Shown in pieces: positions 46,207-53,560 of a stretch of 53,560 bases of DNA. Location of the stretch: the NCBI GenBank assembly GCA_947259295.1, contig CAMYMG010000048.1, forward strand, positions 1 to 53,560, in the 5' to 3' direction. How positions within the stretch are numbered: position 1 is the first letter of the stretch; every line of letters begins with the position of its first letter. The notes beneath the pieces are model-generated. The model worked only from the letters and a program-made list of their open reading frames with translations. It did not search any database and was not told the DNA's origin. A program made the translations under genes and the position numbers. Origin of the DNA: an uncultured Rhizobiaceae bacterium (GTDB taxonomy: Bacteria; Pseudomonadota; Alphaproteobacteria; Rhizobiales; Rhizobiaceae).

Positions 46207-47229
46207 TCAGAACTGGAAATCGTCCAGATCCGCCTGGGACAAGCCCAGCGTGTCGTCGGCGGTCTGTGCCGAGCCGTTTGTCACCATGCCCTTGCCGGGT
46301 CCCTCCAGGCCCAAGCAATCGAAAAATCTTTCCAGAAGCATCTTGTCGAAATGCCCGTCCCAGGTCGCCATCATCGCCGCGGCGGCTTGCGGCGTGGACC
46401 CGGCCTTATACGGCCGAACGGAGGTCAACGCGTCGAAAACATCGCAAATGGCAACGATGCGGGCCGCCGCACCAATCTCGTCTTGCTTGAAGCCGGTCGG
46501 GTAGCCGGACCCGTCCAGCTTCTCATGATGCTGAAGGCAGACCTTGCCGACCATGTCCGGCAGGCCGGTCACTCTCGCCAGGATCTCATAACCCTTGCGC
46601 GGATGGGTCTGCATGACGGCTATCTCGTCTCCCGTGAGCATCCCTTTCTTGGCCAGGATGGCGGTCGGGATGCGAAGCTTGCCGATATCGTGCAGAAGCG
46701 CACTGGCGCACAGAATCCGGATCAGTTTGGCCTCGAGCTTCAGATGCCGCGCGAACAGGCCGACAAGCGCGCAGACTGCTATCGAATGTTGAAAACTGGT
46801 CTCGTCCTTGGTCTTGAGCTTGGTCAGATTAAGGATGGTCGTCGGGCGCGTGTAGACAAGCCGATCAACGACATCGACAACGGCATCGACCTGCTGCCTG
46901 TCGATGCCCGCTGGTGAAGCGGCGTTGCTGAAGAGCGAGCGGACCATGCCGGTTGCCTGCGCCATGGCCGCCGCACCGGTGTCCAACGGCAGGTTGTGAT
47001 AGGGCTTTCGTATCGCGGACGCCGCGTTTGCCGGGCCAACTCCCTTGGACAGATCGATGACAAGGGTGCCCACAGAACTTTCGCGAAGCGCCTTCAGCTC
47101 AGCCGGACTGTTCAGCTTGAACTGGCTGAGCGCGAAGGGGCTGCTCAGCCATTGCTTGCCAAATCCATGGATGAACATGCCGAGACAGGCTTCATTCTTG
47201 TCGATTTCAAGAAGCGTAGACTTCGTCAT
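46207..47229 (-). CDS. HD-GYP domain cyclic-di-GMP phosphodiesterase
   Basis: 340 residues. A DUF3391-like N-terminus (EACLGMFIHGFGKQWLSSPF) precedes an HD-GYP domain: HSIAVCALVGLFARHL, LLHDIGKLRIP (HD), HPRKGYEIL, LQHHEKLDGSGYP (HHE and GYP) and DVFDALTSVRPYK. All metal-binding and GYP residues are present, so it should hydrolyse cyclic di-GMP, to pGpG or GMP. The C-terminal about 35 residues are acidic and Gly/Ser-rich. It is alone on its transcript between the liv operon and the metallopeptidase gene, and may balance the nearby GGDEF-EAL enzyme. Confidence 0.9.
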   Translation of the reverse strand: MTKSTLLEIDKNEACLGMFIHGFGKQWLSSPFALSQFKLNSPAELKALRESSVGTLVIDLSKGVGPANAASAIRKPYHNLPLDTGAAAMAQATGMVRSLFSNAASPAGIDRQQVDAVVDVVDRLVYTRPTTILNLTKLKTKDETSFQHSIAVCALVGLFARHLKLEAKLIRILCASALLHDIGKLRIPTAILAKKGMLTGDEIAVMQTHPRKGYEILARVTGLPDMVGKVCLQHHEKLDGSGYPTGFKQDEIGAAARIVAICDVFDALTSVRPYKAGSTPQAAAAMMATWDGHFDKMLLERFFDCLGLEGPGKGMVTNGSAQTADDTLGLSQADLDDFQF

Positions 47230-47390
47230 TTGATGACTGCCTGGCTGCGATAAGCGCCGATACCGCAGGAAAGGGCATCCCGTCCGGAGCGTCCGACGGA
47301 TACTAGATATGCTTCAAGAATTAATACCCGTTGAATGGTGGTGACCTTGCAGCCGGAAGATCAGAAGCGGACCGCAGCCGGGACCGATAT

Positions 47391-48371
47391 CTACCGATTG
47401 CCCGTGTTGCGCCGCTCCAGCCACGCATAGATTTCGCCAACAACGCCGCGGCGGAAGACGAGGACGCAGATCATGAAGATCAGCCCGGTGGCGATCGTCA
47501 CCGGGAAGGCGGAGGTGGCCAGCATGTTCTGCAGCGCCACCACGAAGCCGGCGCCGAAGATCGGCCCGACCAGCGTGCCGATGCCGCCGAGCAGCGTCAT
47601 CAGGATGACCTCGCCCGACATCTGCCAGGCGACGTCGGTGAGCGTCGCGAACTGGAACACCAGCGCCTTGACAGCACCCGCTAGCCCCGCCAGCGCCGCA
47701 GACATGACGAAGGCCGCCAGCTTGTAGTTCTGCACGGAATAGCCGAGCGAGATGGCGCGGCTCTCGTTCTCTCGAATAGAGCGCAGGATCATGCCGAAGG
47801 GCGAATTGACGATGCGCCAGACGCAGAACAGGCCAAGCAGGAAGTTGGCCATGACGAAATAGTACATGGCGTGCGGGTCCTGCAGGTCGAGCAGGCCGAG
47901 GAAGTTGCCGCGCGGCACGCCCTGGATGCCGTCCTCGCCGCCGGTGAAGTCGGCCTGGACGCAGAAGAAGAAGAACATCTGCGACAGCGCCAGCGTGATC
48001 ATCGCGAAATAGATGCCCTGCCGGCGGATGGCGAAGAAGCCGATGATCACGCCGAGCACTGCCGCGCCGATCACGCCGATCAGAATTCCGATTTCGGGTC
48101 CGACGCCCCACTCCTTGACGGCATGGGCGGTGAAATAGGCGGCGCCGCCGAAGAAGGCCGCATGGCCGAAGGACAAGAGGCCGGTGTAACCGAGCAGCAG
48201 GTTGAAGGCGCAGGCAAACAGCGCGAAGCACATCATCTTCATGACGAAGATCGGGTAGATGAAGAAGGGCAGCGCGACGAGCACGATGATGCCTAGCGCG
48301 AGCAGCGCCGCCTCGATGCGCGAGGCCCGGGACGTGGTGGCGTTGGCCGGGGTCACTGCCATGTCACGCAT
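47391..48371 (-). CDS. livM: branched-chain amino acid ABC transporter permease LivM
   Basis: 326 residues, about ten helices. Family motifs are FNLLLGYTGLLSFGHAAFFGGAAY near the N-terminus and the ATPase-contact region SIRENESRAISLGYSVQNYKLAAFVMSA with GGIGTLVGPIFGA. With LivH it forms the inner-membrane channel. Two starts are possible: ATG 48371 (overlaps the livH stop) and ATG 48362, three codons later. It is the last gene of the liv operon; the order of transcription is livK, livG, livF, livH, livM. Confidence 0.93.
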   Translation of the reverse strand: MRDMAVTPANATTSRASRIEAALLALGIIVLVALPFFIYPIFVMKMMCFALFACAFNLLLGYTGLLSFGHAAFFGGAAYFTAHAVKEWGVGPEIGILIGVIGAAVLGVIIGFFAIRRQGIYFAMITLALSQMFFFFCVQADFTGGEDGIQGVPRGNFLGLLDLQDPHAMYYFVMANFLLGLFCVWRIVNSPFGMILRSIRENESRAISLGYSVQNYKLAAFVMSAALAGLAGAVKALVFQFATLTDVAWQMSGEVILMTLLGGIGTLVGPIFGAGFVVALQNMLATSAFPVTIATGLIFMICVLVFRRGVVGEIYAWLERRNTGNR

Positions 48372-49245
48372 CCCGTCCGAACAGCCCGGCGGGCCGCAGC
48401 AACAGCACGATCGCCATGATGACGAAGATGACGATGTTGGAGGCTTCCGGATAGAACACCTTGGTCATGCCCTCAGCGAGGCCGAGCATGTAGCCGGTGA
48501 CGATGGCGCCAAGAATCGAACCCATGCCGCCGACCACAACGACGGCGAACACCACGATGATCAGGTTCTGTCCCATCAGCGGGCTGACCTGGTAGACCGG
48601 CGCGGCGAGCACGCCGGCAAAGCCCGCCAGACCGGCGCCGAGCCCGTAGGTCAGGGTCAGCATCAGCGGCACGTTGACGCCGAAGGCCTGGACCAGCTTC
48701 GGGTCTTCGGTGGCGGCGCGGAGGTAGGAGCCGAACTGGGTCTTTTCGAGCAGCAGCCAGGTGCCGAGGCAGACGACCAGCGAGGCCACGACCACCCAGC
48801 CGCGATAGATGGGCAGGAACATGAAGCCGAGATTGGTGCCGCCCGCCAGCAGCGTGGGCACAGGATAGGGATTGCCGGAGACGCCGTAATAGTAGCGGAA
48901 GACGCCTTCGATCACGAGCGCCAGGCCGAAGGTGAAGAGAAGGCCGTAGAGCGGATCGACATCATAGAGCCGCGACAGGGCAAAGCGCTCGACCACAACG
49001 CTGAACAGCCCGACGACAAGCGGCGCCAGGATCAGCGCCGGCCAGTAGGTGATGCCGAAATGGGCGAGCATCAGATAGCCGATGAAGGCGCCCAGCATGT
49101 ACTGCGCGCCATGCGCGAAGTTGATGACCCGCAGCAGGCCGAAGATGATGGCCAGGCCGAGCGACAGTACGGCGTAAAACGAGCCGTTGATGAGGCCGAT
49201 CAGCAGCTGGCCGGCAAAGGCCTGGATCGGGATGCCGAAGATCAT
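48364..49245 (-). CDS. livH: branched-chain amino acid ABC transporter permease LivH
   Basis: 293 residues, about eight helices. It starts FAGQLLIGLINGSFYAVLSLGLAIIFGLLRVINFAHGAQYMLGAF, the LivH signature; the later ATEDPKLVQAFGVNVPLM is the EAA-like loop touching the ATPases, and GGMGSILGAIVTGYMLGLAEG lies near the end. It pairs with LivM. It begins 3 bases after livF and overlaps livM. Substrates of such systems include leucine, isoleucine, valine and sometimes amides or urea, so specificity is not certain. Confidence 0.93.
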   Translation of the reverse strand: MIFGIPIQAFAGQLLIGLINGSFYAVLSLGLAIIFGLLRVINFAHGAQYMLGAFIGYLMLAHFGITYWPALILAPLVVGLFSVVVERFALSRLYDVDPLYGLLFTFGLALVIEGVFRYYYGVSGNPYPVPTLLAGGTNLGFMFLPIYRGWVVVASLVVCLGTWLLLEKTQFGSYLRAATEDPKLVQAFGVNVPLMLTLTYGLGAGLAGFAGVLAAPVYQVSPLMGQNLIIVVFAVVVVGGMGSILGAIVTGYMLGLAEGMTKVFYPEASNIVIFVIMAIVLLLRPAGLFGRDA

Positions 49246-49248
49246 CGG

Positions 49249-49956
49249 TCAGACTCCCAGCACATCGTGAAGCTCGTCCATGCGGCTCTCCAGTTCGCCG
49301 ACCGGGAACTGCGAGAGGACCTTGCCGTGTTCCATGAGGTAGAAGCGGTCCGCGACGCGGCTGGCGAAGCGAAAGTTCTGCTCGACAAGCAGGATGGTCA
49401 TGCCGCGCTTCTTCAGGGTCTCGAGCAGGTCGCCGATGCGCTGAACGATGACCGGCGCCAGACCTTCGGTCGGCTCGTCGAGTAGCAGGACCTTGACCCC
49501 GGTTCGCAGGATGCGGGCGATCGCCAGCATCTGCTGTTCGCCGCCCGAGAGTTTGGTGCCGGGGCTCGACCGCCGCTCCTCGAGATTGGGGAACAGATCG
49601 TAGATTTCCCTGACGCTCATACCGCCCTCGGCGACGACGGGCGGCAACATCAGGTTCTCGTCGACGGTCAGCGTCGCGAAGATGCCGCGCTCTTCCGGGA
49701 CGTAGCCGATGCCGGCGCGCGCCGTATGATGCAGCGGCAGGCTCATAAGATCGCGGCCGGCGAAGCTGATCGTGCCGGTCCGCTTGCGGACCAGGCCCAT
49801 GATGGCGCGCAGCGTCGTCGTCTTGCCGACGCCGTTGCGGCCGAGCAGCGTCACCGTCTCGCCCTCGTTGATATCGAGGTCCACGCCGTGGAGGGCGTGG
49901 CTTTCGCCGTACCAGGCATTGAGCCCGCGAACCGATAGCAGGGGCGTGTCAGGCAT
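49249..49956 (-). CDS. livF: branched-chain amino acid ABC transporter ATP-binding protein LivF
   Basis: 235 residues, the usual short LivF. It has Walker A GRNGVGKTT, Q loop near YVPEERGIF, signature LSGGEQQMLAIAR, Walker B VLLLDEPTEGLAP and switch region ILLVEQNF. ATG 49956 (MPDTPLLSV) overlaps the livG stop by 8 bases; a start at 49986 is less likely. It drives uptake through LivHM together with LivG. Confidence 0.94.
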   Translation of the reverse strand: MPDTPLLSVRGLNAWYGESHALHGVDLDINEGETVTLLGRNGVGKTTTLRAIMGLVRKRTGTISFAGRDLMSLPLHHTARAGIGYVPEERGIFATLTVDENLMLPPVVAEGGMSVREIYDLFPNLEERRSSPGTKLSGGEQQMLAIARILRTGVKVLLLDEPTEGLAPVIVQRIGDLLETLKKRGMTILLVEQNFRFASRVADRFYLMEHGKVLSQFPVGELESRMDELHDVLGV

Positions 49957-50728
49957 GCTCCGACCCCATATAGGCCTCGCGGACATTGGCGTCCTTGCTG
50001 ACCGTCTCGTAGTCGCCGGCGGCGATGATCTCGCCGCGCTGCAGCACGGTGACCCAGTCGGCGATGTCTGCGACGACGGACAGATTGTGCTCGACCATCA
50101 GGACGGCGCGGTCGGCGGCGATCGACTTGACGAGCTTCGAGATGGTGCCGACATCCTCGTGGCCCATGCCGGCCATCGGCTCGTCGAGGAGCAGCACCTT
50201 GGGATCGAGCGCCAGTGTCGTGGCGATTTCCAGCACCCGCTTGCGGCCATAGGAAAGATCGGCGGCGAGACCATGCCTGGCGTCGTCAAGGCCAACCATG
50301 CGCAACAGTTCCTCGGCGCGCGGCGTCAGCCGGTCGAGGACGGACAGCGAGCGCCAGAACTGACTGGCAAGCCCGTTCGGGCGCTGCAGCGCGACGCGCA
50401 CATTGTCGAGCACGGTAAGGTGAGGAAAGGTCGCGGAGATCTGGAACGAGCGCACGACGCCCATCTGCGCGACCTTCGCCGGCGTCGCTCTTGTAATGTC
50501 GTGACCGTCGAGCGTGATCGAGCCGGCGGTCGGCTGCAGGAATTTCGTCAGCAGGTTGAAGACGGTGGTCTTGCCGGCGCCGTTCGGCCCGATCAGCGCG
50601 TGGACCATGCCGTGGCGGACATCGAGGTCGACATCCCTGACCGCCACGAAGCCCGAAAAGTCGCGCCGCAGGCCGCGGGCGGATAGAACCGCCCGCGGCC
50701 CGGTGTCATGCGAAGAAGTCGCGTTCAA
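49949..50728 (-). CDS. livG: branched-chain amino acid ABC transporter ATP-binding protein LivG
   Basis: 259 residues. It has Walker A GPNGAGKTT, then VVRSFQI (Q loop), the signature LSYGRKRVLEIA (LSYGxxR form typical of LivG), Walker B VLLLDEPMAGMG and VEHNLSVV. The start is TTG 50728, nine bases after livK; no ATG or GTG precedes the conserved part in frame. It forms the ATPase pair with LivF. Confidence 0.93.
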   Translation of the reverse strand: MNATSSHDTGPRAVLSARGLRRDFSGFVAVRDVDLDVRHGMVHALIGPNGAGKTTVFNLLTKFLQPTAGSITLDGHDITRATPAKVAQMGVVRSFQISATFPHLTVLDNVRVALQRPNGLASQFWRSLSVLDRLTPRAEELLRMVGLDDARHGLAADLSYGRKRVLEIATTLALDPKVLLLDEPMAGMGHEDVGTISKLVKSIAADRAVLMVEHNLSVVADIADWVTVLQRGEIIAAGDYETVSKDANVREAYMGSEHA

Positions 50729-50737
50729 CGGCTGCGC

Positions 50738-51946
50738 TCACTTGACCAGCGGGCAGCCGGCCTCCGCGGGCTTGATGTAGGCTTCGTCGCCGGGGATCGT
50801 CGCCAGCACCTTGTAGTAGTCCCAGGGCTGCGTGCTCTCCGAGGGCTTCTTCACTTCCATCAGGTACATGTCGTAGATCATGCGTCCATTGGCGCCGACC
50901 TTGCCGCCGCGGGCAAAGACGTCTTCGACGGGCATTTCATGCAGGTTCTTGGCAACCGCCTCGGTCTCGTCCGTGCCGGCCTTGTCGATCGCCTTCAGGT
51001 ATTGCGTGACCGCCGAGTAGGTGCCGGCCTGGATCATGTTGGGCATGCGGCCGGTGCGTTCCATGAAGCGGTTCGACCATTCGCGCGACGCGTCGTCGCG
51101 GTCCCAGTAGAAGCCTTCGGTCAGCGTCAGGCCCTGCGCTGCCTCAAGCCCGAGGCCGTGCACTTCGGCAAGCGTGAAGAGCAGCGCCGCGAGGCGCTGT
51201 CCGCCCGCGACGATGCCGAACTCGGCCGCCTGCTTGATCGAATTGGCGGTGTCGAGGCCGGCATTGGCGAGGCCGATCACCTTGGCGCCGGAAGCCTGCG
51301 CCTGCAGCAGGAAGGACGAGTAGTCGGTCGTCGCCAGCGGGTGGCGAACGGCGCCAAGCACGTTGCCGCCCTTCGACTTGACGAAGTTGGAGGTCTGCTC
51401 CTCGAGGGAATAGCCGAAGGCGTAATCCGCGGTGAGGAAGAACCAGGTGTCGCCGCCCTGGCCGACCAGCGCGCCGCCGGTGCCGACGGCCAGCGCATGC
51501 GTGTCGTAGGCCCAATGGAAGCCATAGGGCGAGCATGCCTTGCCGGTGAGGTCCGAACTCGCGGCGCCGGTGACGATGTCGATCTTCTTCTTCTCAGCCG
51601 AAATGCCCTGCACGGCGAGCGCCACCGAGGAGGTGGTCAGTTCCATGATCGCGTCGACCTGCTCGGTGTCGTACCACTGGCGCGCGATGTTGGATGCGAT
51701 GTCGGCCTTGTTCTGATGGTCGGCGGTGACCACCTCGACCGGCATGTCCTTGACCTTGCCGCCGAAATCCTCGACCGCCATCTTGGCGGCCTCGTAGGAC
51801 CACTTGCCGCCGAAGTCGGCATAGACGCCGGACTGGTCGTTCAGGATGCCGATCTTGACCTTGTTGTCGGAAAACTCCTGCGCGACCGCGGACAACGACG
51901 TGCCCACCAGCAGCGCGAGTGCAAGACTACTCAACTTGACTGTCAT
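50738..51946 (-). CDS. livK: branched-chain amino acid ABC transporter substrate-binding protein LivK
   Basis: 402 residues. The signal peptide MTVKLSSLALALLVGTSLSAVAQ (cleaved near 22) sends it to the periplasm. The family-1/Leu-Ile-Val fold follows: KVKIGILNDQSGVYADFGGK, DIASNIARQWYDTEQVDAIM, VTGAASSDLTGKACSPYGFHWAYDTHALA and WFFLTADYAFGYSLEEQTSNFVKSKGG. Length and the SPYGFHWAYDTHAL motif match rhizobial receptors of broad ligand range (amino acids, amides, urea-type compounds), so the ligand is open. ATG 51946 has an excellent ribosome site (AGGGAGGA). It is the first gene of the liv operon, with mutS upstream on the same strand. Confidence 0.92.
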   Translation of the reverse strand: MTVKLSSLALALLVGTSLSAVAQEFSDNKVKIGILNDQSGVYADFGGKWSYEAAKMAVEDFGGKVKDMPVEVVTADHQNKADIASNIARQWYDTEQVDAIMELTTSSVALAVQGISAEKKKIDIVTGAASSDLTGKACSPYGFHWAYDTHALAVGTGGALVGQGGDTWFFLTADYAFGYSLEEQTSNFVKSKGGNVLGAVRHPLATTDYSSFLLQAQASGAKVIGLANAGLDTANSIKQAAEFGIVAGGQRLAALLFTLAEVHGLGLEAAQGLTLTEGFYWDRDDASREWSNRFMERTGRMPNMIQAGTYSAVTQYLKAIDKAGTDETEAVAKNLHEMPVEDVFARGGKVGANGRMIYDMYLMEVKKPSESTQPWDYYKVLATIPGDEAYIKPAEAGCPLVK

Positions 51947-52093
51947 GAAATTCCTCCCTGAATTCGCCGTCAGCATGGCATCCCTCGACGACGCTATCAA
52001 TGAGCCGATGGTAGAAGCTGCAACAATTCTGCGTGCCCCAGCGTTACCCCGCAGGTATATCGCAGCTCTCGCAACAGGTGGGGAGGGACCCGG
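51947..52093 (-). promoter_or_regulatory. livK upstream region
   Basis: 147 bases between the mutS stop and livK. It must carry the liv promoter and perhaps the mutS terminator. Only the livK ribosome site is clear; no confident promoter boxes or terminator hairpin were found. Confidence 0.3.
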
Positions 52094-53560
52094 CTAGCCG
52101 GCCAACCCCTTCAGCCGGTAGAGCGCCTCGAGCGCCTCGCGGGGCGTCAGTTCGTCGGGGTTGATCGTCTCGAGGGCCGCGCCGAGCGCGTCAGCTCTCG
52201 CAGGCGGCGGCGCCTCGCGCCGGGCGACGGCCGAGAACAACGGCAGATCGTCGACGAGGCGGTCGGCCTTGCCGGCGGATTCGCCCGACTCCAGCTGCTG
52301 CAGCACGTCCTTGGCGCGCTGCACGACGGCGGCGGGCAGGCCGGCGAGGCGCGCCACCTGGACGCCGTAGGAGCGGTCGGCCGCACCCATCGCCACCTCG
52401 TGCAGGAAGACCACGTCGCCCTCCCATTCCTTGACCCGCATGGTGACGTTGTGCAGCCGGCCGAGCTTCGAGCTCAGCGACGTCATCTCGTGGAAATGGG
52501 TGGCGAAGATGGCCCGGCAGCGGTTCTTCTCGTGCAGGTACTCGACCGCCGCCCAGGCGATCGACAGGCCGTCGAAGGTCGCTGTGCCGCGGCCGATCTC
52601 GTCGAGGATGACGAGGCTCTTTTCGGTGGCCTGGTTGAGGATCGCCGCCGTCTCGACCATCTCGACCATGAAGGTCGAGCGGCCGCGCGCCAGGTCGTCG
52701 GAGGCGCCGACGCGCGAGAACAGGCGGTCGACGACGCCGATGCGGGCGCTGGCTGCCGGCACGTAGGAGCCCATCTGCGCCAGAATGGCGATCAGCGCGT
52801 TCTGGCGCAGGAAGGTCGACTTGCCGCCCATGTTGGGGCCGGTGAGCAGCCAGATGGCGCCGTGGCGGGCATCGCCTTCGGGCGACAGGTCGCAGTCATT
52901 GGCGACGAAGGGGCTTTCGGCCTGGCGGCGCAGCGCCTGCTCGACCACCGGATGGCGGCCGCCCCTGATCTCGAAGGACAGGCTGGCATCGACCGCCGGG
53001 CGGCAATAATCCTCGGCCACGGCCAGTTTCGCCAGAGCGGCTGACACGTCGAGCACGGCAAGCGCCTCGGCACCGGCGCGGATGGCCTCGGCGGCCTGGA
53101 CGGATTCGGCGACCAGCCGGTCGAAGACGCCGAGCTCGATCGACAGGGCACGGTCGGCGGCATTGGCGATCTTCGTCTCCAGCCCGGCGAGCTCGGTGGT
53201 GGTGAAGCGCATGGCGCTCGCCATGGTCTGGCGGTGGATGAAGCGCGCCTTCAGCGCGTCGGAGCCGTTGAGCGCTGCCTGGTGGTTGGCCGTGACCTCG
53301 ATGTAGTAGCCGAGCACGTTGTTGTGGCGGATCTTCAGAGAGCGGATGCCGGTCTCCTCGATGAGGTCGCGCTCCATGCCCATGATGACGCGGCGCGAGG
53401 CGTCGCGCAGCGAGCGCATCTCGTCGAGCTCGGCATCGTAGTCCTGGCGCACGAAGCCGCCGTCGCGCTTCAAAAGCGGCAGCTCGTCGCCGAGAGCGGC
53501 GTCGAGATGGGCGGCGAAGTCCTTTGGCAGCGCGGCGATGGCGGCCATCGCCGCCGCCAG
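52094..53560 (-). CDS. mutS: DNA mismatch repair protein MutS, C-terminal part
   Basis: The 488 C-terminal residues are visible; the rest lies beyond the window end. They cover the lever/clamp and the ATPase domain: [15 protein letters not shown] (clamp region), Walker [10 protein letters not shown], the segment [20 protein letters not shown], Walker B/D loop [23 protein letters not shown], and THFHEMTSL. MutS recognises mispairs and recruits MutL. The C-terminal tail ends [23 protein letters not shown], the dimer/tetramer element, so the 3' end of the gene is intact. mutS lies near glnD in many rhizobia. Confidence 0.96.
   Translation of the reverse strand: MAAAMAAIAALPKDFAAHLDAALGDELPLLKRDGGFVRQDYDAELDEMRSLRDASRRVIMGMERDLIEETGIRSLKIRHNNVLGYYIEVTANHQAALNGSDALKARFIHRQTMASAMRFTTTELAGLETKIANAADRALSIELGVFDRLVAESVQAAEAIRAGAEALAVLDVSAALAKLAVAEDYCRPAVDASLSFEIRGGRHPVVEQALRRQAESPFVANDCDLSPEGDARHGAIWLLTGPNMGGKSTFLRQNALIAILAQMGSYVPAASARIGVVDRLFSRVGASDDLARGRSTFMVEMVETAAILNQATEKSLVILDEIGRGTATFDGLSIAWAAVEYLHEKNRCRAIFATHFHEMTSLSSKLGRLHNVTMRVKEWEGDVVFLHEVAMGAADRSYGVQVARLAGLPAAVVQRAKDVLQQLESGESAGKADRLVDDLPLFSAVARREAPPPARADALGAALETINPDELTPREALEALYRLKGLAG

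Overview
The window is a high-GC chromosomal segment from an alphaproteobacterium of the order Hyphomicrobiales (Rhizobiales). It looks most like the Mesorhizobium/Aminobacter side of the Phyllobacteriaceae. The evidence is a CP4-type (class II) AroA, a FYDLN-acid (TIGR02300) protein, aroA-cmk-rpsA order, dapB next to gpmA, the murJ/glnD/mutS neighbourhood, and several rhizobial-type ABC and TRAP uptake systems. The genus is inferred from gene families and order only.

Layout: 1-5496 carries the end of a DctB-type kinase gene, dctD and the TRAP transporter genes dctPQM, with a near-consensus sigma-54 promoter before dctP. 5512-7538 (minus) is a CPA1 cation/proton antiporter translationally coupled to a voltage-gated-type K+ channel with a C-terminal zinc ribbon. 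A tRNA-Ala(GGC) and the acidic FYDLN protein follow. 8636-14809 is the aroA-cmk-rpsA region. Here an intact IS630-type element (9976-11018) and about 1.2 kb of lower-GC DNA with small membrane-protein genes, one of them frameshifted, separate aroA from cmk. rpsA has a leader with three consecutive hairpins.

14926-24792 starts with a small secreted protein and an MFS exporter with a C-terminal monooxygenase-like domain. A divergent arginine-type locus follows. On the minus strand it has a DDAH/arginine-deiminase-family hydrolase, a ThDP decarboxylase resembling 5-guanidino-2-oxopentanoate decarboxylase, and an SDR. On the plus strand it has a four-gene polar amino acid ABC importer and an Ldh2-family imine/oxoacid reductase. 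Together these suggest uptake and breakdown of arginine or a modified arginine.

24914-34580 is mainly housekeeping: an NDUFA9-like protein, a TSUP permease, uppP, a GST, queG, an SDR, mepA, mgsA, glk, dapB and gpmA. 34577-47229 (minus) holds a universal stress protein, trpS, an acyltransferase, murJ, glnD, a CHASE-PAS-GGDEF-EAL protein, a metallopeptidase lipoprotein and an HD-GYP protein, so two cyclic-di-GMP enzymes lie close together. 47391-51946 (minus) is a complete branched-chain amino acid ABC operon (livKGFHM order of transcription), and the window ends inside mutS.

No phage, CRISPR array or rRNA operon was seen. The observations most worth following are the arginine-type locus, the sigma-54/DctD control of a TRAP operon, the three-hairpin rpsA leader, the zinc-ribbon K+ channel and the insertion that splits aroA from cmk.
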